Source: Ciona savignyi (lineage: Eukaryota; Chordata; Ascidiacea; Phlebobranchia; Cionidae). Taken from it: a DNA stretch of 64,000 nucleotides. Positions 22,201 to 34,200 of the stretch are shown here, one piece after another; the stretch's first letter is position 1, and each line of letters opens with the position of its first letter. The notes beneath the pieces were generated by a model. That model searched no databases, was not told the DNA's origin, and saw only the letters and a list, made by a program, of their open reading frames with translations. The DNA lies in the NCBI GenBank assembly GCA_000149265.1, contig CH003265.1, positions 191,651-255,650 of the forward strand, read 5' to 3'. Made by a program: the position numbers and the translations under genes.

Positions 22201-25200
22201 GGGTTACTGGGGTTATTGCAGTGTGTTGTGCATGATTCACACGTTTCTTTAAATGTCCGTTAGGTGAATTGCCCAAGGTAACTTACTAGCTAGCGACCAG
22301 TTATGTATCTGAAACCAGGCTAATCTATCGGACTGTTTGTATTGTTGATAGGGCGGATGTTTTAATATTAAATACTCCCTGACGAACGTCTGGCTTATTT
22401 TAACTGCAGAAACTGCTAAATAATGCACACATCACCTTTGTTGTTATTCCTGTAGGCTATATTTTAAATTTTTATCTTAACTACTCTGAGCCTATAACTT
22501 GCGAGCAATTCTACACTGCCCGGCATTTGACAGCTTGACGGCAAGGTTACCACTGGATATCGACGGATATAGAAATAGTTTGTTTATTTGATTAGTGTAG
22601 GCTGTGTTTCACTCAAATGGTTTTAATCGAAACCAACAAACATTTGGAAAATTTTAATAACAACTTGCAACCGGGTGACCAGCAACCGCAGAAAAATGGA
22701 ACTTCACCGTAAGCACCTTGGTGGAATGTTGTTTGTACTAAATTACGGAATTACGGAACTACCCTAATGATGTTGATTTTGAAACTACGGTATTGCAGAT
22801 AATTGTACTAATTACTAAAAGGAGTTCACTAAAGATATTTAGCTATTCCTTAGTCCCTGTTTAATTACCTTAATTTATTATTTCCGCCTTTTCAAACCTT
22901 CGAAAAGGTTTCTTCCAAGCTCACTAATTATTTCATCCAAGGATGTATTTTTTACTTGGAAACATTCATTAAGGCCGACTGCTGTGATTGAACTTTTCAT
23001 AGTTGGTCGTTTAAGTATACATAGTACCTATATACCATTATTTTATCACTCAGTTTCGTGTGTTACAGCTTATACGCTTTGAATGACCATTATCGCCAGT
23101 GCGTGTTTTTTTAAATAGGCGATCGGTAGTGTAATCAGAAGAATCCTTTATTTTCTGTTTTCTAATTATTTTTTAAATTTGCTGATGGTTGGTGGGAAAA
23201 TCGTATTTTGAATTTATCCGTGGATAACTCGTACGCGCACCCTGGTTTAGAAAGCTATTATTTTGTCGTAAATAGTCATGTCAATTTATTATTAGATTCA
23301 TGCCATTTACGTACAGTATGCACGTAGACGTTCTATCGAAGAATTTTTAACACAAAGTTAAACCATAACATGTGTCGTAGATAGAGGTTATATTTATGTT
23401 AAATTGATCAGAAAATAATTTATACAATACAGTATAGGCCTATGCTTTACCTCTGTTTGGCAATAAAGCATTTTGTCTGTTCTAGCACCACAATCAACGA
23501 TTCTTACGCTTTTATATTCTTTCTTTTATTGCGTACAACTTAATATTTCGATTACAACTTAAATTGTTACATCATATTCTTAGTTTTATTTCCAAATACC
23601 TTTTTGTTTAGTTTAAAATTTAGTTCGTTTACCTCTGTGTTTTGCGTCACGCTATGTTTAAAATTTAGGAAGATGTTCAATTTTGTATGAGATCGCGTTT
23701 TTTTATAAAGCTTTATAGCGGTGTAGCTGAATGGATTTATTCAGTGTAGTCAAGTTGTGTAATCGATATTTCATTCCGTATATACTGACAGGTGAATCAT
23801 CTGCGTACTATGGTTGTGTTCTGTTTGAATTATTTTTGTTTAAGAGTATTTATTACTTAACCGTGCCGTGTAACTGGGTGTTAAAATGTTCCCGCCCACG
23901 TTCATTGAATACACAGTATTAGCGTGGGTTTACGGTACATCGGGCTCACTTTAACGACCGGAATCGATAGTGCTTGCTTTTTCAATACCTTGTTTTTTGC
24001 TGAAGGTAAATAGGAGAAAAAGGCGCCTTGATATATCGACCATCACGTCTGTAATTCAATCCACCGTCTAGTAATGTATTGGTACAATTAAAGTTTAACG
24101 AAAATTGAAGAAATTTTACCGGGAAGTCAATCTGATATCCAGGAATTGTATGCCGTTTTTCGAAACTGCCAGATGCCTGAAAGTGTAAACTGAGTCTTAT
24201 CAATTTAGTAGTTTGTGTTTGGTTTGTGAGTTTTTTATTTGCCGTCTTATTGCTTTAAGGTCTATATACATATTGCAGCAGGCCGAATACTGCTTAACAG
24301 TTGTTGTTAAGTGTTTTAATATGAACCGACCCTGACCGGGCCATGGCCACCGAATTGTGGTTTTGTGCTCTCATAACAGAGGTCTCTTTGAGACTTCTAG
24401 TTTAAAGCGTCGATGCAATTTACAAACTAAAATACACGGACCAGTAATTTTTTTGCATCTTTTAGCATAACATACTGTCTCTGTTTACCCAAGTGAAAAA
24501 GGTTTGATATTTTTACGCATAGAACGTCTAATATAAGACCAGATTAATACTTTTTATCTTGAGACGCTAGAAATGTTACTTAATTCAAGTTTAGATTAGT
24601 AAACAGGAACTGCTGATAGGAACTGCTCATAATGACTTTGGCTAGGGAAGATGGTGATTTTATATTGGATTTTAGTTCTACTTTACTATGCATGGAATTT
24701 CATTAAATATGTGTTTCTACAGACCTTTACTTCCCGAGAAACTTCGGCGAACCCACCAAAATTCCCCGTACGACCCGGGAATCAATCGTTTCTCTCGACA
24801 GCAGGGCCACAACGACACTATTAACACTCATACCACAAAAACGTTTAAGAGGCCAATGAAAAGAAGGAGACAAACAAGGTTGGTCGGCGACTTGTTTATT
24901 TGAACAGTCTGGTTTCGAACCAACACAGGTATTTTATTATCTACCACAATGTTGGACGGTTCCCCGTACTGTATTTCTTTCAAGATTTTGATTGGCCGCA
25001 GTGTACACTATCGGACCTGATTTCTAAATCATGCCCAAAAGGATTCCAAAAGGATTTTCCACGTGGTCCGCGATTTAGTTAATATATGCTGGGTGTGTTG
25101 CAAGCCGTTTCAGCACTCGACTGCTTATGTCTCTCCTGGGAACATCCGGGTCAGGCTTATCTTTTTACCGACATCTGGAGTAAATAATTGCGATTTGCAA

Positions 25201-28200
25201 GGTAGAAAAAAATATAAACATTTTGCAGTGCAGTAAATTGTCCATCTATAGCTGAGGTCACGTGTGCGTAGAAAACTTCGATGAACCAGTCATATTAATA
25301 TTATAAACAGTAATGTTTTCAGTTTGCATTTAACCAACGGAATTTTTCAATTACGTCAATCTGGTTAGCCAATTCCATATTAATAAATTCTTGGAGATCT
25401 AAAATTACCCTATATTAAACTACTGTTTGCTTGGTCGCGTAGTTGTGTGGTTAAACCCGATGACTGACGCTCTTAAACCAAGGAGGTCGATTCGTTTTTG
25501 ACTTTAAAACGCAAGGTTTTGTTCCGTGGCACTAGACAAAGAGGTCGACTGAATCAAACGGGCTTATGCTGCATTACGGTAATGCGTAACAAATTGATCA
25601 CTAAATTTAGTGAAACCACATTTTGACTACGTTATAGCTTCTGCAAACAGAAACGAAGTCGTTTTGTTTCCAAACATAGCGTAGTATTTATCCCCTGTAA
25701 CACAAGTTAATTATTTTGTCTTTTCAGGTTAACAACAATAACAAAAATGTATAAAAATATAACGAAAGTAGTATTTTTATATCCATCCATAAAATAAAAT
25801 AATAAACGCCAATAAGAACACTCACTTAATAAATATTTTGTTTCAAAAGTGTATATATGAATTTATTTGGAATTTCCAATATAAACTAGACTTAATACTT
25901 CAATATATGGAGTGATTGTTTTTGTCTTAATATGGTAAAATGGGAGAATTAGGCAGAACGGATGTAAATAACTATTAAAATGATAACAACAGTCTTTTCA
26001 AATGCGTCATTGCCGTTTTTGGGTTAAAAACTGAAGAGAACGGAGACTATTATTGTATCCGCAAAAATATACTACCGCTCATGTGATGAGGGCCGTCACT
26101 CACGATATCCTGTTTACAGATCCATTACTTACAACTTCTGCATTTGACTTAGATATTTCCTCAAAGCATTTTTTTCATTTTTAACAATCCACCAGGTAAA
26201 AAGGTCAAACTGATCTAAAGCATCCAGTCAGACGCTAACCGTGTAATAATTTGTTTAGTCGTTTTGCTAGTCCAGGGAATTTGCAAAAAAAATAATCTGC
26301 CCTCAAATGATTGTGAAAATTATCGCTAAAAATAACAAAACAATAGACAAGTCGTACTAAGTTCAATTTTAAAATTAGGACTGTGTGGTTGCCTTGCCAA
26401 TGAACCAGAAACCTACTTTACCCCAATTATCATAAAGAACATCAACCGAAATTACCTTAATAGATCAGTCTTTGGTTTTTAAATCTGTGATATTAACCTA
26501 TAAAGCCGGGGTTGACTGTTTACCCAAATCCCCTGTGTGGATTGGTATTGTTCGTCTGCATTATGTTAATCTATTGCAGCACGTCGTCGATGATAACTTA
26601 TTGATTTTAATCAGAATCTGTACTAAAGCGACTAATTGTACCTACATGTTTTAACACAATAGGCCATACAAAGTTTTCACTTTTACAAATAAGTAACAGC
26701 TTGTGGTATGCGGTTAATTTATATTGTAACTTTAATTCTACCCCTAACTTAACTCCAATCATACTCAACACCCTTGCTAATTTAAGGCGTATCGGTTTGA
26801 AATATTAAATTAAACGAACTTTCTTTTGTTATACTTTTCTCACAACTTTAGCAAATCAGATGTTGATTTGATTTTTCAGATTTGTCACCAAGAAGGGCCA
26901 TTGCAACGTCCGCCACGGCAACGTGAAAGACAGACTTCGGTATTTCGCCGATCTTTTCACGTCCATTGTAGACCTGAAATGGAGCTATAACGTTGCTATT
27001 TTTGTGGCCACTTACACCTCAACCTGGCTTATTTTCGCCTTTCTCTGGTGGCTGGTAGCATTTTGCAGGTACGTGTATGGGATATACATGAAAAGATACC
27101 ATGCAAGTGTTTATCCACTATAAGCTAGTGTACAGTGCAGTGGGCGATGAAACGCGTTGCCGCAGTTCAGTTGCCGACCACTAACAACTGAATTCTTATA
27201 AGTGTAACATTTTTTCAACCAAACCTCGTTACAACTGAACATTTTCTGACTTGTTGTCAACGGACTCTTTATGACAGATTTATATTGTAAACGAACTCTC
27301 GAGGCATACTTGTTAAATAACAGCATAACATTTCACCGAAAACGGTATAGGTATTGGTTGTAAGGAGTTCAGTTATCATGTTCTTCCGAAGCCAAGGCAG
27401 TTTGTTGGTGGGTTATTCAGTTATACTTGGTGGGTTATTGAGTTATACTAAGTCTACAGAAACGTCTTAATCATATACAACACAACTACAATAGCTCCGG
27501 TAACCCGACGGTGAAAGCGAGGTAATTGGACGGTTAGTCGTATAAAAGGGGTCCCTAGCGTATTCACTAGGGAATTTGACGATTGTTAGTGTGATAACGC
27601 TTCCTGTTTGTGCCTATTTAGAAGCATAAACAATATATATATATATATATATATCCTTTTATTACATCCTATCCTGTTTTTCACTGATATTTATCTTATA
27701 CGACTGTCAAATCGTTTGGCTCGAAAAAATACAGCTGGCAGCTGGTTTCGAATTTCCAATCTTTCGACTGATACAAGGTTTTATCTTAATGGGCTTGCAA
27801 TGTGGGTATCGAGTATATTAAAATACATAAACATCCCCAAAATATATTGTTTAAATACAACAACCTTATTGTGACTGCACATTTTTAATGGTTTTGTTTG
27901 TTATCGATTCCTTTGTAATTCGTTTGCAGGGGCGACTTTGAAAAAGTAAACTCCGACGAGGTGTGCGTAATCGGCATTGATTCCTTCACGTCCGCGTTCC
28001 TCTTCTCCATCGAAACCCAAGTAAGCGTGCGTCGGACTCTGGTGCCAAGCCGCATAAGTCTCTAAAGGCCGAAAATAAAGTGCCAATACGTCAACTCGAA
28101 TTAACGTCTGCCCTATGACGACCGCATTCTGTGATGTCCAGAAAAGGGTCACCTGAGGGTTAAACCGTTACTCTTAATAATAAATATAGATACGATATTT

Positions 28201-31200
28201 GCTTAGTACATCGCACAAAAAGTCCTAGTATGCATGGCGAGAGTGTTCAGCGTTGTCCAACCCTATGATAAATCTATACCATTTCCCTCTCCCACCTAAA
28301 ATCGAAAATTACGGAACAACCTTGTCATGCAAGCTTTGTTCAGGAACGTTGGTTCAATCAGATGCACAGGGAGTACAAAACGTCTCACCGAAACCAAGGT
28401 TCTGCCTTTTGACTACATTCGGGAGTTGTATATCATATCTGGCCACTTTGGGCTATAAAATATCTTGAAATCATTATTGGTTATAATATACCTTGGAATT
28501 ATTATAGGTTATACATATCTTAGAATCATTATGGGTTACAATATATCTTGAAACCATTATGGGTTATAATATATCTTGGAATGATCAAGGAGGTCCTTAC
28601 CGCAAAACACACTGCAATAGCATCGGTGACTAACCTATAAACAACCAATGTTGTGATGAGTATCGGCATTTAAAGGTTTTTTTCACTTTCCAATAACCCT
28701 AGGAAACTAAAACTGTTATAAATTCGCTAACCTTTCTGCGATAACAGGTTACAATTGGGTACGGGACAAGGGCGATCACTGATGTGTGTCCTGAAGCGAT
28801 TATTCTCTTGCTAGTACAAAGCATATTTGGGTCAATTGTAGATGCTTTTATGGTAAGTGGGTTTAGTTCAACCGGGCCAAGTTTCGAACCCATGATCGGT
28901 TCTTCTTTTAGTCCGTTATTGTTGTGCTGTATATTTATCGTCCCCTCTAATCATAAATCGCTTGCGCTACTATTTTTTACTGAACTAAGTTTCGACTCTG
29001 ACCCGCCACTTAAACCGTTTTTACGTAGAATTTGTATGTAATTCCGTTGCGCTAATCATTTGCCTACATAGCCGTTTGGTCGTGTTGCTATTGCTGAAAT
29101 AAATGTGTCATGTCCACCGTCAATCAAGTGGGTTAAAATCCAGCTCTGTCAAGATTAATTTTCCCCAACCACTGACATTTATGTCATGTTACTTCTTCCC
29201 GTTGGTAACAGGCATGCAATTTAATTGGTCATAAAATATTCATTTTCATTTTCCGCACTATGATGTTGAGTCTAAATTTAACTTGGTTATATAATATGTA
29301 GTTTAACTTAGTTAAGTATGTTAATTTTTCGTCTTTCAAAATTTTGTTGGCATTTCCAGCGTGATTTAACAAACACGTATTTGCGCCATCGTCAGTAAAG
29401 CAAACATTGATTATTCTCCCAGCCGGGTTACTTTTGTTTTATGCTCATGCCTCCACATAATCACCAAGGATATGTTAAAGGCCAGATTTATTTTTGACCC
29501 CAGTTTGTCTACAAGTAAATGAAATCGTCATTGGCAAGATACCTAAACATTTATAAAGTGTGAGTTTATGGGAGAAAAAATAAAAATAAAAAGAACATAT
29601 AATAAAATTCGCGAGCGTAAATCCTAGAACAATTTATTACAACACTTTATTGTTTTGAGGAGATTACATACGGCAGGTGCAGATTTGTTATTTTGACGAT
29701 CAATAGACTTTTATATGAAAATACAAAACAAACGAACTCAAATTGTTGAAATTTAATGAACGTCTGTAGGTACCTAAACAAAATTAGCACGTTTTGGTAG
29801 GTATTTTTATAAATAACTACAAAATTAAACTATGTTCTGGGTAGTTGTGTTTTATGCTGCTTGGGTCAATACAAGCATTTTGTACATTACATTTAGAGTT
29901 GCTGACTACAGATTACCGAGAAGCCCGCCTAAAAATGTAACACATATACTTAACACTGCAATGGCTCTGATAACCCCACTATCTGGCTACGAGTGTACCA
30001 TAACGCCTTGTCCCACTCTCGGAATTGCACTGTTTCCTTCGGCCCAATTAACAAGCTGCGGTTTACTTACAGGTCGGCTGCATGTTTGTAAAGATATCGC
30101 AGCCCAACAAACGTGCCGAAACTTTGATGTTCAGTGATAAAAGTGTGATTTCTCTTCGCGATGGAAAAATGTGTCTTATGTTTAGGTATATACCTTTTAC
30201 CGTCTTTTTGCTGTTTTTTTACTTTGGTTACATAGCTTCTATGCTTGACATATTTAGTTTGCCTGTTAAGGAGAACCTGTATTGATCCCCGTCTCGTTTT
30301 AAGTGTGTTTTTTAAATATTTTAAATGGAGTGGAAATCATACGTTAGCGTAATATTTGCTATAAGGTACGAAAACGATGTGAATTGGAAATTGTCAAAAT
30401 ACCACGTGTCTACTTTTGACGTGCCGGAGCTATTTCATTGCTGCATAGCATTTTTTTGCAATTTTGGCCGAGCCATTTAGATCCACCGGATCGAGTCGAT
30501 GTGGTTTCTTCGCTTACAGATATAACCGCACAGGTTAGTCATTAAGACAGCTATCGAACTTTTAAGACAGCTATCGAAAATTTTTACGACCGCCGTGGTT
30601 ACCCAGCAGCTAAATATCCGATATTTGTGATTTTTACTGCGTCTGGCGCAAATACATAACAAAGTCAATAACCCTCTTATGTTCTGGTTTAAATTGGGCT
30701 TAGCAACCTCCCATTGTTGTACTTAATTGCACTATATGTGGAAAAACACCGTTGTATGACGTAAGCATATTTGTACAAGTAACAATTCTAATCAGTATCC
30801 CGATGACCTTAGCTCTTTTGTCCACTTATCTTTGCTGAACAACATTCCACCCAATACTCTTCCTCATAGGGTTGGAGATCTGAGGAACTCTCACATCGTC
30901 GAAGCGCAGATCAGAGCGAAACTTATAAAATCCCGACAAACGCAAGAAGGGGAGTTTATGGCGTTGGACCAGACCGACCTCGATGTCGGGTACACGACTG
31001 GAGCAGACCGATTGTTTCTGGTGAGACAAGAAGACTTGTAATTAAATTAGAGGAGTGGTACATTTTTCAGGGTTATTTTTTATTGTCTTTTTTACCTTTT
31101 TTTTTAACCCAGGACCACTGGATAGCTCTCCCGTTCTGTTTTTCTGTATTGGCGGGTGGTACTACCTATTAGGCCAGACTAGCGCCTATTTAGAGTGTTA

Positions 31201-34200
31201 CTTTTTTTAACCCTGCCAAATTTCAATTACGTCTTTGGCTCTTTACTATATATTCGATTGTAAATGGCATAATTAATCGCACGCTGTAACCATTAGGACA
31301 GCCACACAAATAGTTTATTATTTTTCGTTTTAGTATCGTCCTTGTGTTGAGCTTGTCAACAAGACCGCTTTTATTTAGAATCCTGTAGGTGTTGCGGTCG
31401 CGTTAACTATTCAGCCACACAACCTTACCCACACAGAGAGGTGCTGCGGGATATTGTGGAATCAAACGGGCCAGCCAAAAATCCCCAGCCAGAGTAAGCG
31501 CACGAGAGTTCGGCAATCCAACATATTCTGCTTTTTGACCATATCTTTTTCAACTTGTTGAAGTCCGGAATTTCTACGCTTCTTCCTGATATGTCCTTTT
31601 TTACTGTCCTTGGCATATGAGGCGCGTCCGGACGCGTGTACCGTTTAACGGTCAAGAATACTTGCGGTCTGATGTATTTTCCCAAAGGGGATTTGCCTGT
31701 TTTATCATTACTCATGATCAATTATTTCAATTCTACCATACAACCAACACCGCATGTATACAAGGTATTGCAGAGCAAGCTCGTTATATTAAACATTCTC
31801 GACGCTTGTAGAGATATAATCATTTAAAGTAAAAAAGAGCACACGTGGTGTAGTGGTATGAAAAAAATTAACTGTATTCTTTCCCATTGCAACACGGTTG
31901 CCGAAACACACCCTTTGAAGTAAAGGAAACAAAATACAGTGGAACCCCGCTTGACGACCACCCCGATAACACGACCACCTTATTATCAAGACCACTTTAG
32001 TTCGGTCCCAAATAATTTACTATGGTAATGCATTGCACTCTGTTTTAATAACGCGACCACCCCGGTTTCCAGACCAGGACTGCCATGTTTTGGTTCAAAA
32101 CTTCAAATTTGACTCCGCTTTAAGTGACCACATGTGCTAAATAATTTGCCTTTGTCACCAAAATAACAAGGTGAAATTTCTTTTATGATCAAAACAATAA
32201 GAATAAATGAGCACATACGAAAGAAAATGTGGCAAACAGTACTAAATCCAACCAGATAAACTTTAGTATTAAATTTATTCTGCAGTATCTGAAAAAATAA
32301 TGGCATATGGTGAAAAATTAGTAAAACTGCAGACGTTTAAGCTGCATATGACAACAACTTGCTGCAAATCAAAATTCACCAACACGACCACTCCGCTAAC
32401 GCGACTACTTGATGACGGTCCCATAAGTGGCCAAGTAAGCGGGGTTCCACTGTACTTACACGTGTTTTCCTTCGAGTTCTAAATACGACCATGTTAAAGG
32501 AGAAAAAGCAATACACACCTATATATGGTTCTGTAGTTCATGATGCACGTCACTTTGGCCGCTTACAGAATTAATTCAAACTAAAATTTAAATTACCCAG
32601 TGAACCCTGGGAAACTCCCGCTCTAACCAATCAAAAATGCAATCTTATTATGCGTTTATAAATGAGGTGGAAACACCAAACTAACTTTAAAGAGTGTTAA
32701 TCACGTGTGAACCACCACTATTTTTAAAACCCCTGTTGAATTTACGTTATATTTTTCTGCATGTAGAAACGATCGGGTTCCCTGGCTACCTCATCACCCT
32801 TGGTATATCTTATACAAATTGTACATTTGTATCTTCAAGCAGAAACTAATGGGCTTTCGAGTTACCAATTTAAAATTTGATAGCTATATTTTCTAAATGA
32901 ACCTAACGGGTAACATAGTTACCTGACCCCCCATTGTATATGATATACAAAAGGTACAACACTTGTTTCTACAAGCGGAAACTAATGGGTTCCCGAGTAA
33001 CCAATTAAAACTTAATATCCATGTTTTTTTAATAAAGAATTCCAGTTGCCTCTGTAAATCCAAACTGCATTAGCTAACATTACTAAAAGATTGAACTCGT
33101 TTGGACATTTTCCTTATTATTATATAAAGCGTAAATGGGACTTATCACTAGTTTTAGTGAAATTTTATTAATGGGGATTTCCCGGAAAATGTGGGTTTGG
33201 GGCATACGCATCTTTTTTGTTTGTATTTAAATTATATATTTATTTATCTTAGTTTTGTTTCTCCATCTCGTTTATACGCGTAATAATTGTAATTATGATT
33301 GATTAGGCATACTATATTTTGGGGGATTTCCCGGGATACACTGGGTAATTTAAATTTAAGTTGTGTTTTCTCATTAGTGTTGTAAATATTTATATTTAGT
33401 AAAAATTTGAAGTTAATATGCCTTTCTAATCCGGAGATATCGGCGATAACGTCAAAAATACTGAAAATTGGCATTTTTTACATTTTTTCCCCGGCACTAG
33501 CGTTACATGGGAAAGAAAAAAACGAAAAAAAAAATCAGAGTTAAAACAAAAGCAAGCAAGCGTACAGTTGGTTTGTTTCTCACAGGGTGGCTATCGTACG
33601 CTTACTATAAAGAAATTAAAAAAATATACGCGGTTCGCGAATGTGCGTATGATCTCGGCTTAAGAAAACAGTCTAATAGACAGTTAATAGACAGAAGTTA
33701 TGATAAGTAAATTGGATGTTGTCACGAAGGCTGATATTTTGTAATCAACGGCACAAGTACTTAAAGCTCTCGGTTTCGAAAGAAACATTTTTCTTCATGT
33801 TACTTATGCTGCACTTGTTTCAGGTAACGCCTTTAATTATCTGTCACGTGATCGACGAGAAATCACCGTTCTGGAACATGTCCGAGACAGACCTGAAAGA
33901 GGAAGAGTTCGAGATAGTTGTCATCTTAGAGGGCATGGTAGAAGCGACCGGTGAGAGTTAATCGATTTTCGGCGTGTTAAAGGTCGTTTCTACGCGACTT
34001 AATTTTATTCTATTAGCTGCATTACGGCTGGCAAATTCAATATTGTTCATTCGCGCTCATTTCGCGGCTGTGTTAATGGACAAGTTTTGCCGCTTTTCAC
34101 GTCTTCTGTGCATAAATTAAACTCCTAAAATAGACGGAGTTTAAACGAAGCCCGAACTAATTTGATCGCAGCCTCCTTTATTGTCATAGATTACATCAAG

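Larger units (their letters stand above)
20120..24722. other. Large Kir intron
   Basis: 4.6 kb bounded by GTAAGT and CTACAG. It contains nested hairpins at 20.2 kb and a degraded SINE at 22.2 kb. Short open frames here have no splice or family support. Confidence 0.6.

Noticed and set aside
25432..25500. tRNA-like SINE head (GGTCGCGTAGTTGTGTGGTTAAA)
   Set aside because: No SINE body follows; too weak to call as a feature.
27901..28152. 83-codon minus-strand open frame
   Set aside because: Antisense shadow of the Kir pore-helix exon 27930-28020.
31425..31721. 98-codon minus-strand open frame in a Kir intron
   Set aside because: No recognisable domain, low-complexity-free but unlike any family I know, no splice context, and it lies opposite an intron of a well-supported + strand gene.
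31843..31915. tRNA-like text (GTGGTGTAGTGGTATG, later GGTTGCCGAAAC)
   Set aside because: Box spacing is suggestive but the stems do not form; treated as chance or a very old SINE head.
33507..33710. 67-codon lysine-rich + strand frame opening MGKKKTKKK
   Set aside because: Composition comes from an A-rich stretch; no family match; inclusion as a Kir exon would disrupt the conserved junction between 31020 and 33824.
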